A stretch of 64,000 nt of DNA from JALZKA01 sp033856515 (GTDB taxonomy: Bacteria; Actinomycetota; Thermoleophilia; Solirubrobacterales; 70-9), in contig JAWVEY010000034.1 of the NCBI GenBank assembly GCA_033856515.1, positions 62,001-126,000 of the forward strand, given 5' to 3'. Of this stretch, positions 25,963 through 35,705 are shown piece after piece. The position numbers and the translations under genes are program-made. The first letter of the stretch is position 1. Every line of letters starts with the position of its first letter. The notes beneath the pieces are model-generated. The model was not told the DNA's origin. It was given only the letters and a program-made list of their open reading frames with translations, and did not search any database.

Positions 25963-25966
<4 letters not shown>
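24848..25966 (-). CDS. potD: Polyamine-binding lipoprotein PotD
   Basis: PotD captures spermidine or putrescine outside the membrane and delivers it to PotBC. The 372-residue protein starts at GTG 25966, whose GTGA overlaps the potA stop by 4 bp. The signal MTRRALVAVALALGLSAC ends in a lipobox, with Cys18 as the lipidation site, as expected for an anchored binding protein in a Gram-positive-type envelope. The mature part has the extracellular binding-protein fold: ELVISNWPGYVD as first strand, VVTDWMAKQMYDLGYL, and IPWQSGMTGIWVD. Trp and acidic residues in these segments typically line the amine pocket. The longer upstream open frame overlaps potA and is a shadow. Confidence 0.93.
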
Positions 25967-27105
<1,139 letters not shown>

Positions 27106-27184
27106 GGCGGCGCCTCGCAACCCCCGAAGTCCCCAAAACGTACGACAGGACTTAGACTATTCGTATAAAACCCGCTGGACAGAT

Positions 27185-27213
27185 TTGACCCGGAGGGGCT
27201 TGTCCCATACGGT
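27185..27213 (+). promoter_or_regulatory. Sigma-70-type promoter candidate for the aminotransferase operon
   Basis: TTGACC (27185-27190) and TACGGT (27208-27213) are separated by 17 nt in the spacer between potA and the aminotransferase gene, pointing toward the latter. The -10 element overlaps the first of three closely spaced TACGG direct repeats (27208, 27224 and 27232), which could be a regulator site. The aminotransferase itself has a perfect AGGAGG at 27319-27324. Confidence 0.4.
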
Positions 27214-27328
27214 AGTTGGCATATACGGTTGTACGGAACGTCGGTCAGAGTGTCCAATACCCAACGGCACATGCTGGTTTCGCGCTAAAGCGCTCAGCAG
27301 ATGCATGCAACCGTAATTAGGAGGAAAG

Positions 27329-28768
27329 ATGGAGTCGACGACGATGTCAGCGCCCGCGAGCGGAGCCGCAACCGACCAGGACCTCCAGGAGATGGCCCGC
27401 AGGCATCTCTGGCTTCACTTCACGCGGATGGGCGGCTACGACGCCGATCACCCGATTCCGATCATCACGCGCGGCGAGGGCGTCTACCTCTATGACGATC
27501 ACGGGAACCGCTACCTCGACGGCTTGTCCGGACTCTTCTGCTGCAACGCCGGCCACGGCCGCGCCGAGATCGGCGAGGCGATGGCGCGGCAGGTCTCAGA
27601 GCTTGACTTCATAACCAACTGGAGCTACGCGCATCCCCGCGCGATCGAGCTCGCCGCCAGGATCGCGAGCCTCACCCCGGGCGACCTCAACCGGATCTTC
27701 TTCACGTCGGGCGGCTCCGAGGCGGTCGAGTCCGCGCTCAAGCTGGTGCGCCAATACCACCGGCTGAACGGCAAGGGCCAAAAGCACAAGGTCATCGCCC
27801 GCGACGTCGCGTACCACGGGACGACGATGGGCGCCCTCATGGCGACGGGGCTCACGGCACTGCGGGCCCCGTACGAGCCGTTCGCCCCCGGCGGCTGTCA
27901 TGTGCCGAACACGAACGAGTACCACTGGCCCGAGGGTCGCGACAAGCTCTGGGCTGCGGAGAAGATCGCCGAGCGGATCGAGTTCGAGGGAGCCGAGACG
28001 GTCGCGGCCGTGATCCTGGAGCCCCTCCAGAACGCGGGCGGGTGCATCCCGCCGCAGGAGGGTTACTTCCAGCGCGTCCGTGAGATCTGCGACGAGAACG
28101 ACGTCCTCCTCATCTCCGATGAGGTGATCTGCGCCTGGGGCCGCCTCGGGCACTATTTCGGCTGCGAGCGCTACGGCTACCAGCCGGACATCATCACCTC
28201 GGCCAAGGCACTCACGTCGGCCTACGCGCCGATGGGCGCGATGATCGCCTCGGACAAGCTCTTCGAGCCGTTCTCCGAGGGCGCGGTGTCGTTCACGCAC
28301 GGCTTCACGTTCGCCGGGCATCCGGTTGCTGCTGCCGCGGCGATGGCCAACCTCGACATTTACGAACGCGAGGACCTCTGCGGCCATGTGCTGCGCAAGG
28401 AGGGCGAGTTCCGAGCCTCGCTTGAGGCGCTTCGCGACATCCCGATCGTCGGCGACGTCCGCGGTGCGGGCTTCTTCCACGCGATCGAGCTCGTCAAGAA
28501 CCAGGACACGAAGGAGGGCTTCGACTCAGAAGAGTCCGAATGGCTCCTGCGCGGGTTCCTCTCCGGCGAGCTCTACAAGCGCGGGCTCATCTGCCGCGCA
28601 GACGATCGCGGTGACCCCGTGATCCAGCTCTCGCCGCCGCTCACCTGCGACACCGCCGAGTTCGAGGAGATCGCCGGAATCCTTCGCGGCGTCCTGACCG
28701 AGGCGGCCGAGCGGGTCGAGTCGAGCGGACCCGCGCACTCGGTAACCCCGGGTCAGGTCCGGGCCTAA
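27329..28768 (+). CDS. Class III omega-aminotransferase (putrescine/beta-alanine:pyruvate type)
   Basis: PLP enzymes of this group move the terminal amino group of putrescine, cadaverine, GABA or beta-alanine to pyruvate. The 479-residue protein has the PLP-binding signatures TSGGSEAVESALKLVRQYH, LISDEVICAWGR and the internal aldimine Lys293 in TSAKALTSAYAPMGAM. The residues HLWLHFTRMGGYD near the start are typical of omega-aminotransferases close to SpuC. AGGAGG at 27319-27324 supports ATG 27329. It heads a plus-strand operon with a PucR regulator, alanine dehydrogenase and a succinate-semialdehyde dehydrogenase, opposite a polyamine importer. That setting favours putrescine as donor with pyruvate as acceptor; beta-alanine is an alternative given mmsA at 16962. 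Confidence 0.88.
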   Translation: MESTTMSAPASGAATDQDLQEMARRHLWLHFTRMGGYDADHPIPIITRGEGVYLYDDHGNRYLDGLSGLFCCNAGHGRAEIGEAMARQVSELDFITNWSYAHPRAIELAARIASLTPGDLNRIFFTSGGSEAVESALKLVRQYHRLNGKGQKHKVIARDVAYHGTTMGALMATGLTALRAPYEPFAPGGCHVPNTNEYHWPEGRDKLWAAEKIAERIEFEGAETVAAVILEPLQNAGGCIPPQEGYFQRVREICDENDVLLISDEVICAWGRLGHYFGCERYGYQPDIITSAKALTSAYAPMGAMIASDKLFEPFSEGAVSFTHGFTFAGHPVAAAAAMANLDIYEREDLCGHVLRKEGEFRASLEALRDIPIVGDVRGAGFFHAIELVKNQDTKEGFDSEESEWLLRGFLSGELYKRGLICRADDRGDPVIQLSPPLTCDTAEFEEIAGILRGVLTEAAERVESSGPAHSVTPGQVRA

Positions 28769-28774
28769 GCACTG

Positions 28775-30337
28775 ATGCTGACGGTCTCGTCTCTGCTCTC
28801 GGACTGCGGCCTCGAACTGGCCGCAGGCTCGCCCGACGGCAATCGAGGCGTGCGCTGGGTCGCGATCTCCGAGCACGAGGACCCGACGCCGTGGCTGTCT
28901 GGAGGCGAGGTCCTCCTGACGACGGGCTACAACCTCTCGACGGCGGCCAAGCAGAAGGCGTATGTGGCGCGGATCGCCAAGCACGAGGTCGCCGCTCTGG
29001 GCTTCGGGACCGGCTTCGACCACGCGGAGGTCCCCGACGCCCTCCTCGAAGCGGCGCGAAAGCACGACATGCCCCTGTTCGAGGTCCCGTATGAGAAGCC
29101 GTTCATCGCGATCACGGAGGCTGCCGCGGCGCGCCTTGTGAGCGAGCAGTACGACGCCCTCACGAGAGGGTCGAAGGTCCACGAGCAACTGGAGCGTCTG
29201 GTCATCGACGGTGGAGGCCTGGACGAGATCACGAGTTCGATCGCCGGCGCGGTGGGCGGCGCGGCTCTTGTCTTCGACGCTGCCCTATGTCAGGTGGCGC
29301 GCCACCCGTCCAAGGGCTCCCCACGGGCCGAGGACGTGGTCAAGATCACCGATGAGATCTCCGGCCGGCTTGGATCAAGCGGTGCCGGTGCGACCGCGTT
29401 CGAGCCGGAGGCGCTGCCCGACCGGGGTCTCGTGGTGCCGGTCCCGGGTCGGAGGGGAGCCCCCCCGGCGGGCTGGCTGGTCGTGCTGTCGGAGCGGGGC
29501 GAGCTGGGCGAGTTCGAGCGTCTCCTCACGCGCCAGGCATCGATCGTCGTTGGCCTCGAGCTGATGCGCGAGCGCGTCGTGAACGAGACGGAACGCCGCC
29601 TTGCGGGCGACCTCCTCGCGGACGCGCTGTCGGGTCGCCTCGATCCCGAGGAGCTGGGCGGGCGTCTCAGGCCGTTCGGGATCGAGACTGAGGCTGCGGT
29701 CATCGTCTTCTCGCTTGACGACCCCCCTGCTGCAGAGCCCGCTCTCGAGACGCACCTGGCTCGAGCAAGCATCCCGGCTCTGGTGGCGACCGCCTCGACG
29801 GCGTCCGGATCACTCTTGTGCGCCGTGATCGCCACCGGCGCCGACGATTCGGTCGCCATTGCCCGCGAGGCGAGGGTCGCACTGATCTCTTCATACCCGG
29901 GTGTCCGCGCGGCCGCCTCGCGAAGCGTCCCCGTGGCGTCGCTCCGGCGAGCTTTCCACGAGGCGCGCTGCGCCCTCGAGGCCACCTCGATTCAGAACGG
30001 GGGCGGACCCGACGTCGCCTCCCATCGCGACCTCGGCGCGTTCACCCTGCTCCTTGCGCTTCAGGACGACGAGGCGCTTCGCCTCTATTCGGAAGGGCTT
30101 CTGGAGCCGATCGGCCGGAACGAGGGCGAGTACGGCGGCGAACTTCTCCGTTCGCTCGAAGCGTTCATCGAGAACAACGGCAACTGGGAGCGAGCCGCGC
30201 GCCAGCTCTACTGCCATCGTCACACGCTCCGCTACCGGATCCGCAAGATCGAGGAGCTGACGGGCCGCGACCTATCGCGCGCAACCGACCGCATCGAACT
30301 GTGGCTCGCCCTGAGGGCCAGAGAGCTCGTGAGGTGA
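28775..30337 (+). CDS. PucR-family transcriptional regulator
   Basis: PucR/CdaR regulators are usually activators of purine, amine or sugar-acid catabolism. The 520-residue protein has the N-terminal PucR ligand domain (about 5-125: VRWVAISEHEDPTPWLSGGE and GYNLS), a middle degenerate-GGDEF-like region, and a C-terminal HTH of the PucR type (NNGNWERAARQLYCHRHTL and RYRIRKIEELTGRDLSR). It sits 6 bp after the aminotransferase and 4 bp before alanine dehydrogenase, so it is translated with the enzymes it probably controls. I infer that it senses a polyamine or its breakdown product. Confidence 0.9.
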   Translation: MLTVSSLLSDCGLELAAGSPDGNRGVRWVAISEHEDPTPWLSGGEVLLTTGYNLSTAAKQKAYVARIAKHEVAALGFGTGFDHAEVPDALLEAARKHDMPLFEVPYEKPFIAITEAAAARLVSEQYDALTRGSKVHEQLERLVIDGGGLDEITSSIAGAVGGAALVFDAALCQVARHPSKGSPRAEDVVKITDEISGRLGSSGAGATAFEPEALPDRGLVVPVPGRRGAPPAGWLVVLSERGELGEFERLLTRQASIVVGLELMRERVVNETERRLAGDLLADALSGRLDPEELGGRLRPFGIETEAAVIVFSLDDPPAAEPALETHLARASIPALVATASTASGSLLCAVIATGADDSVAIAREARVALISSYPGVRAAASRSVPVASLRRAFHEARCALEATSIQNGGGPDVASHRDLGAFTLLLALQDDEALRLYSEGLLEPIGRNEGEYGGELLRSLEAFIENNGNWERAARQLYCHRHTLRYRIRKIEELTGRDLSRATDRIELWLALRARELVR

Positions 30338-30341
30338 TCGA

Positions 30342-31529
30342 GTGAAAGTAGGAGTCCCGACCGAGATCAAGACGGACGAGTACCGCGTCGCGTTGACGCC
30401 GATCGGGGCGCGCGAGCTGGCCGAACACGGTCACGACGTGATCGTTCAGAAGGGCGCCGGCGAGGGCTCGGCGATCTCCGACGCCGACTACGAGGCTCAG
30501 GGCGCGCGGATCGTGCCTTCGGCCGAAGACGTCTGGGGCGAGGCCGAGATGGTCCTGAAGGTAAAGGAGCCTCAGACGCCCGAGGTCGAGATGCTCAGGG
30601 CTGAGACGACGCTTTTCACATATCTCCACCTGGCGCCTGCGCCCGAGCTCACGAAGGGCCTCTGCGACACGGGCGCGATCTGCATCGCCTACGAGACGGT
30701 CGAGGACGACCAAGGCCGCCTGCCGCTTTTGGCGCCCATGTCGGAGATAGCAGGCAAGATCGCAACGCAGGCCGGCGCCTTCATGCTCGAGAAGCCGCTG
30801 GGTGGGCGAGGCGTCCTCTTGGGTGGCGTGCCCGGGGTTGCTGCCGCCAACGTGATGATCATCGGCGGTGGCGCGGTCGGCATGAACGCGGCGTTCATCG
30901 CAATTGGCATGGAGGCGGACGTGTTCGTGTACGACAAGTCCATCGACCGGCTTCGCGAGCTGGACGTCACCTTCGGAGGCAGGGCATCGACGGTCTTCTC
31001 ATCGACCCTCTCGATCGAAGAGCGCCTGCCCGACATCGACCTCGTGATCGGCGGGGTCCTGGTTCATGGAGCCAGGGCGCCGCACGTCATCACCCGCGAG
31101 CAACTCGGTCTGATGAAGAAGAGCGCGGTGCTCGTCGATGTGGCGATCGACCAAGGCGGCTGCTTCGAGACCTCGAAGCCGACGACCCACTCCGACCCGA
31201 CCTACGAGGTCGACGGGATCATCCACTACTGCGTGGCGAACATGCCCGGCGCCGTGCCGATCACGTCGACCTACGCGTTGACGAACGCGACCTTGCCGTA
31301 CACGCTCGCGCTCGCAGACGACGGTGTCGTAGGCGCGGTTGGCCGCATTCCCGGGCTGAAGCCCGGCATCAACGTCGCCCGCGGAAAGGTTACGCACGCA
31401 GCCGTGGCCGAGGGAGTTGGGATGGATTGCACGCCTCCCGAGGAGGTACTGGACTTCGACACGCCGCAGAACGGTTCGCGCGATGGCGCGGGCGACGACG
31501 CCGCCCGGGCGATGCCGGGTTCTCACTAG
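30342..31529 (+). CDS. ald: Alanine dehydrogenase
   Basis: Ald interconverts L-alanine and pyruvate plus ammonia with NAD. The 395-residue protein begins MKVGVPTEIKTDEYRVAL and has LHLAPAPELTKGL carrying the catalytic His. The Rossmann site is VMIIGGGAVGMNAAFIAIG, followed by VYDKSIDRLRELD, and a C-terminal VANMPGAVPITSTYALTNATLPY. Start is GTG 30342, with GAGGTG at 30331-30336 partly inside the preceding stop region. The last 30 residues are a non-conserved Gly/Asp-rich tail. In this operon it would recycle alanine made by a pyruvate-dependent aminotransferase, giving net ammonia release. That pathway role is inference; enzyme identity is firm. Confidence 0.95.
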   Translation: MKVGVPTEIKTDEYRVALTPIGARELAEHGHDVIVQKGAGEGSAISDADYEAQGARIVPSAEDVWGEAEMVLKVKEPQTPEVEMLRAETTLFTYLHLAPAPELTKGLCDTGAICIAYETVEDDQGRLPLLAPMSEIAGKIATQAGAFMLEKPLGGRGVLLGGVPGVAAANVMIIGGGAVGMNAAFIAIGMEADVFVYDKSIDRLRELDVTFGGRASTVFSSTLSIEERLPDIDLVIGGVLVHGARAPHVITREQLGLMKKSAVLVDVAIDQGGCFETSKPTTHSDPTYEVDGIIHYCVANMPGAVPITSTYALTNATLPYTLALADDGVVGAVGRIPGLKPGINVARGKVTHAAVAEGVGMDCTPPEEVLDFDTPQNGSRDGAGDDAARAMPGSH

Positions 31530-31553
31530 ACCACCCCGAGAAGAGGAGAAACT

Positions 31554-32921
31554 ATGGGCAAGTACGCAGTCATCAACCCGGCAACCGGCGAGACGGAGAA
31601 GGACTATCCGGAGATATCCGACTCAGAGCTCGAGGGAGCGATTGCGGCGGCGGCTAACGCCCACCGAACCTGGGCGCTCAAGACTTCTGTCGCCGAGCGG
31701 GCTGCGTTGGTCAAGAAGGTCGCGGAGCTCCACGGCGAACGGCGCGAGGCACTGGCCCAGATCGCTGTCCGGGAGATGGGCAAGCCGATGGAGCAGGCGC
31801 TCGGCGAGGTTGACTTCTGCGTCGACATCTACGGCTTCTACGCCGACAACGGGGAAGAGATTCTCGCTGACGAGCCGATCAAGCTGCTCGCGGGCGAGGG
31901 GTCGGCCCTCATTCGCCGGACCTCCGTCGGCCCGCTGCTTGGCATCATGCCCTGGAACTTTCCCTACTACCAGGTGGCCCGCTTCGCCGGACCGAACCTC
32001 GTGGTGGGCAACACGATTCTGCTGAAGCCCGCGCACCAGTGTCCCGAGTCGGCCGAGGCGATCCAGGAGATCTTCAACGATGCCGGATTCCCAGAGGGCG
32101 CGTACCACACGATCCTCGCCTCGAACGCCCAGATCGAGAAGGTGATCGAGGATCCGCGGGTCCGCGGAGTCTCACTCACCGGCTCCGAGCGAGCGGGAGC
32201 AGCGGTTGCGGAGATCGCGGGGCGCAATCTCAAAAAGGTCGTGCTCGAGCTGGGCGGATCCGATCCGTTCATCCTCCTGGGGACCGAGGACTTGGACGAG
32301 GCGGTCGAGGCCGCCGCGTCCGCGCGACTCGACAACTCCGGCCAGTCCTGTAACGCCGCGAAGCGGTTCATCGTCGCCGACGAGTTGTATGACGACTTCC
32401 TTGCGAAGTTCACGGCCAAGGTGACGGCCACCGAGGCGGGCGATCCGATGTCCGACGATGCCGAGATGGGGCCCCTTTCGTCCTCTCAGGCTGCGGAGGG
32501 TCTTCAGGAGCAGATCGACCGCGCGGTCGCCCAGGGTGCCGAGATCGCGGGCGGCAATCGAAAGGACAACTTCTTTTCGGGCGCCGTGCTGACGGGAATC
32601 ACCCCGGACAACTCTGCTCACCATGAGGAGTTTTTCGGCCCTGTCGCGAGCGTCTACAAGGTCAGCTCCGAGGAGGAGGCGATCGAGCTTGCGAACGACA
32701 CGCCGTTCGGGCTCGGCTCGTACGTCTTCTCGACCGATCCGGAGCAGGCCCAGCGTGTGGCGGACGGCCTAGACACGGGGATGGTCTACGTCAACGGAGT
32801 CCTACTCGACGGAGCCGAGCTGCCGTTCGGTGGAGTGAAGAACTCGGGCTTCGGGCGCGAGCTCGGCAAGTACGGAATGGACGAGTTCGTGAACAAGAAG
32901 CTGATCCGCGTTCTGAAGTAG
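31554..32921 (+). CDS. NAD(P)-dependent succinate-semialdehyde dehydrogenase
   Basis: This aldehyde dehydrogenase oxidises succinate semialdehyde to succinate, the last step of GABA breakdown. The 455-residue length and the short N-terminus MGKYAVINPATGETEKDYPE match the Sad/GabD2-like group. Catalytic Glu is in VLELGGSDPFILL and Cys in NSGQSCNAAKRF. GIMPWNFPYYQ gives the cofactor contact and PFGGVKNSGFGRELG closes the protein. GAGGAG lies 8 nt before the ATG. It ends the aminotransferase-PucR-ald operon. No separate GABA aminotransferase is visible; the class III enzyme at 27329 might do both steps. Confidence 0.88.
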   Translation: MGKYAVINPATGETEKDYPEISDSELEGAIAAAANAHRTWALKTSVAERAALVKKVAELHGERREALAQIAVREMGKPMEQALGEVDFCVDIYGFYADNGEEILADEPIKLLAGEGSALIRRTSVGPLLGIMPWNFPYYQVARFAGPNLVVGNTILLKPAHQCPESAEAIQEIFNDAGFPEGAYHTILASNAQIEKVIEDPRVRGVSLTGSERAGAAVAEIAGRNLKKVVLELGGSDPFILLGTEDLDEAVEAAASARLDNSGQSCNAAKRFIVADELYDDFLAKFTAKVTATEAGDPMSDDAEMGPLSSSQAAEGLQEQIDRAVAQGAEIAGGNRKDNFFSGAVLTGITPDNSAHHEEFFGPVASVYKVSSEEEAIELANDTPFGLGSYVFSTDPEQAQRVADGLDTGMVYVNGVLLDGAELPFGGVKNSGFGRELGKYGMDEFVNKKLIRVLK

Positions 32922-32988
32922 CGTTGCGGCGGGGGGCGACCCGCGGCTCAATGCGAATAGCCGGCGTGCCGAAAGCGCATGTAGAGCG

Positions 32989-33597
32989 ATGAATGCCGAC
33001 GAGACATCCCCGGAGCGCACGGCGCTCCTCGACGCGGCCGAGGCGCTGATCCGCGCGCACGGCGCCGACGGCTGGGCACTTGCAGAGCTCGCCGATCGGG
33101 CCGGGGTGGAGCTGGAAGCTGTCGAAGCGGAGTTCGAAACCGAGTGGGAGGCCTTCTGCCTGGTGATGCGCCGGGACGAGGAGCGGTTTGAGAGCGTCCT
33201 CTTCGCCTCCTCCGCCGAGTCCCCGAGCGAGTGGATCCTTGCCCTCCTCGAGGCCTGCGTCCCCGACTATGACTGGACCTTCTGGATCGAGCTCTGGAGC
33301 CTCGCTCTGCGCGACGAGCGCGCCAGCGCTCTTCGGACCGAACTCGATGAGCGCTGGCGCGATCTGATCGAGGAGATCGTGCGCGACGGGGTAGAGGCCG
33401 GCGAGTTCTCAGCGCCTGACCCGCGCCGCGCCGCGATCACGATCTCCACCCTGATCGACGCGATGGCGCTTCAGGCGACGCTCGGCGACACCACAGTCCG
33501 CCCCAACTACATGCTCGATGCCTGCGTGACGGTTTGCGCGACCCTCTTGGGCGCGCCGCTCAAGCTGCCTTCCCTCGCGGAGGCGAACGATGGCTGA
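32989..33597 (+). CDS. TetR-family regulator, first of an overlapping pair
   Basis: A 202-residue TetR-type repressor candidate. The N-terminal HTH is ALIRAHGADGWALAELADRAGVELEAVEAEFE (residues about 21-52), more acidic than usual, and the recognition helix is short on basic residues. The C-terminal part, WTFWIELWSLALRDERASALRTEL with FSAPDPRRAAITISTLIDAM, matches the BetI-like ligand domain. Its 3' end overlaps the next TetR gene by 8 bp. The pair follows the amine-catabolism operon after 67 bp and may regulate it or the pot operon. The weak DNA-binding face suggests it might act as a partner of the second protein. Confidence 0.85.
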   Translation: MNADETSPERTALLDAAEALIRAHGADGWALAELADRAGVELEAVEAEFETEWEAFCLVMRRDEERFESVLFASSAESPSEWILALLEACVPDYDWTFWIELWSLALRDERASALRTELDERWRDLIEEIVRDGVEAGEFSAPDPRRAAITISTLIDAMALQATLGDTTVRPNYMLDACVTVCATLLGAPLKLPSLAEANDG

Positions 33598-34189
33598 GCA
33601 CGCGCTCCCCAGAGTCAATTGGGCTGACGTCGTCGGTGTCGCTGGGCAGCTGATTCCCGAGCGCGGCATCGCGAAGCTCACTCTGGGAGACCTCGCCGAT
33701 GCGCTCAAGACCGATGAAGCGGCCGTGAAGTACTGGTTCCAGGACGCGGGCCAGGTGCTGATCGCGCTCGCCGAGATCCGCAACAACTGGTTCCTGGATG
33801 AAGCCCGCTCCCGCATGGCGAACGACGACTCGCAAACCGAGCGGCTGCGGCACTTCATCGAACTGAGCGCAGCCGATCACGAGGCGACCATCCTGATCGA
33901 GCTGTGGCGCCTCTCGTCCCGCAACGAACCTGCACGGAAGGCGCGACAGGCACAGGCCGATGCGTTCCGGCGCACGATCGCCGGCATCATCAGGGCGGGG
34001 CAGAGGACCGGTGAGTTCGGCCCCGTTTCTCCCGACAAAGTCGCGCTCATCCTCGCGGCGCTGATCTCAGGCTTCTCGGTCAACGCGACGCTCCGTGACC
34101 CGGCGGTGTCCCCGGAGGTCATGCTGGCCACGCTCCTCGACGCCGCTGAGCAACTACTCAGCGTCGAGTTCGGTTCGACGGCCGACTGA
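33590..34189 (+). CDS. TetR-family regulator, second of an overlapping pair
   Basis: A 199-residue TetR-type protein. HTH: LIPERGIAKLTLGDLADALKTDEAAVKYWFQDAG, followed by the long C-terminal ligand domain with TILIELWRLSSRNEPARKARQAQ and FGPVSPDKVALILAALISGF, again BetI-like. The start overlaps the preceding TetR gene by 8 bp, so the two are translationally coupled. Tandem coupled TetR genes can encode subunits of a heterodimer or arise by duplication. Similar domain order and equal length fit an old duplication, although sequence identity by eye is modest. Confidence 0.87.
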   Translation: MAEHALPRVNWADVVGVAGQLIPERGIAKLTLGDLADALKTDEAAVKYWFQDAGQVLIALAEIRNNWFLDEARSRMANDDSQTERLRHFIELSAADHEATILIELWRLSSRNEPARKARQAQADAFRRTIAGIIRAGQRTGEFGPVSPDKVALILAALISGFSVNATLRDPAVSPEVMLATLLDAAEQLLSVEFGSTAD

Positions 34190-34323
34190 TCCATTCGGGC
34201 TGCGCGCTCGAAAGCAAGGTCAAGTCCGGAAAAGGACCGGTGCCGTCGGGAGGCGAGTACCGGGACATGGTCCTAAGGCGGGACCCCGGTATTGGCAACA
34301 CCCCGAATGGAGGTCAGAAAGAC

Positions 34324-35013
34324 ATGACCGTACCCACGAAGCCCGGTCGCAACGCCATCGCGCGTGCGGCCCAGGATCCTTACTCGCGGCGCAAGTTCCT
34401 TGTGCTGACGGGCGGAACCGGTGCGGCGGGCGCCTTCTTGGCGGCCTGCGGCGACGACGACGATGACTCGACCGCGAGTTCCGATACCTCGACCGATATG
34501 GCCAGCACCGGCGACGCTCTTGCCGACGCAGGTTTCGGCGAGGGCGACGTCGGCATCCTCAACTACGCGCTCACCCTCGAGTACCTCGAGGCGGGCTTCT
34601 ATGCCGCGGTCGCCGACAGCGGCCTGTTCAAGGGTGAGGAGCTGGCGTTGGTCAAGACGATCGGCGGCCATGAGCAGGAGCACGTCGACGCTCTGCTCGC
34701 CACGCTCAAGGACCTGGGCGAAGAGCCCGCTCCCGAGCCGGAGGCCGAATTCCCCCTCGACGACGCAGAGACGGTCCTGAAGACCGCGGCTGAGGTCGAG
34801 AACCTCGGCGCGGCCGCGTACCTGGGCCAGGCGGCGAAGATCGAGAACCCGGACATCCTCGCGGCGGCACTCGCGATCCACACGGTCGAGGCTCGCCACG
34901 CGGCGCTCCTCAACACGCTGATCGGCGAGGACCCGACCCCGGACGGTGCGTTCGCCGTCCCGGCGGATCCCGAGACCGTCCTCGACGCAGTCCAACCGTT
35001 CCTCGTCCAGTAG
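34324..35013 (+). CDS. Tat-exported ferritin-like lipoprotein
   Basis: This 229-residue protein has a twin-arginine motif SRRKFLVL (Arg22-Arg23), a hydrophobic stretch, and a lipobox ending at Cys42 (FLAACGDDDDD), so it should be exported folded and lipid-anchored. The mature part is a ferritin-like (DUF4439-type) four-helix domain: YALTLEYLEAGFYAAV, HEQEHVDALLATLKDLG, AAEVENLGAAAYLGQ and HTVEARHAALLN carry Glu/His residues placed like di-iron ligands. GGAGG at 34309-34313 supports ATG 34324. It leads a cassette with a second ferritin-like protein, a cupredoxin lipoprotein and TatA. Its role may be metal or oxidant handling at the cell surface; that is inference. Confidence 0.88.
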   Translation: MTVPTKPGRNAIARAAQDPYSRRKFLVLTGGTGAAGAFLAACGDDDDDSTASSDTSTDMASTGDALADAGFGEGDVGILNYALTLEYLEAGFYAAVADSGLFKGEELALVKTIGGHEQEHVDALLATLKDLGEEPAPEPEAEFPLDDAETVLKTAAEVENLGAAAYLGQAAKIENPDILAAALAIHTVEARHAALLNTLIGEDPTPDGAFAVPADPETVLDAVQPFLVQ

Positions 35014-35043
35014 CGCGGACTGCAAGAAAGGAGATTCGACACC

Positions 35044-35685
35044 ATGACTAACAAGACACAAGCGGCCCCCGAGCTCGAGCAGATCGAGTTCAAGCCCATC
35101 GATCGAAGCTCGTTCCTGATGAAGGGGATCCTCGCGGCCGGTGCCACCTACGGCGCATTCGCGGCAGGTCCCATGCTCAGGAAGGCGTTTGCTCAAGACG
35201 GCGGATCCGAGGGTGACATTGAGATCCTCAACTTCGCCCTCACGCTCGAGTACCTCGAGACGGCGTTCTATGAGCAGGCGGCCAAGGACGCGAAGCTCTC
35301 GAGTGAGAACGCGGCCCTCGTCAAGACGTTTGGCGAGCAGGAGGCCGAGCACGTTGCCGGCCTCACCCAGGCCATCGAAGACCTCGGCGGCAAGCCTGTC
35401 GAGGCACCCGCGGTGGACTTCGGTGACGCGTTCACGGACGAGGGCACGTTCCTCGCGACGGCGATCACGTTCGAGGACCTCGGCGTCAGCGCCTACAACG
35501 GCGCCGGCCCGATGATCTCGTCCAAGGACCTCCTGGCCACGGCTGGGGCGATCGTTCAGATCGAAGCGCGTCATGCGGCGTCCGTTCGCAACGCAGCGGG
35601 TGAGCCCGCCGCACCGGATGCCTTCGACCCGACGCTGACGGTCGACGAAGTCACGAAGGCAGTTACGCCATTCCTGGCTCAGTAA
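35044..35685 (+). CDS. Exported ferritin-like protein
   Basis: A 213-residue paralogue of the preceding protein. The N-terminus has DRSSFLMKGILAAGATYGAF, a Tat-like signal with Arg-Ser where twin arginine is expected, and a likely cleavage site after AFAQD. The four-helix domain repeats the ligand pattern: FALTLEYLETAFYEQA, EQEAEHVAGLTQAIEDLG, AITFEDLGVSAYNGA and IEARHAASVRN. No lipobox Cys is seen, so it may be soluble or held by the lipoprotein partner. AGGAG lies upstream with a 12-nt spacing. It begins 30 bp after the first ferritin-like gene. Loss of one arginine may still allow Tat export. Confidence 0.87.
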   Translation: MTNKTQAAPELEQIEFKPIDRSSFLMKGILAAGATYGAFAAGPMLRKAFAQDGGSEGDIEILNFALTLEYLETAFYEQAAKDAKLSSENAALVKTFGEQEAEHVAGLTQAIEDLGGKPVEAPAVDFGDAFTDEGTFLATAITFEDLGVSAYNGAGPMISSKDLLATAGAIVQIEARHAASVRNAAGEPAAPDAFDPTLTVDEVTKAVTPFLAQ

Positions 35686-35705
35686 GAACCGCAGTTCCTG
35701 CCCTG

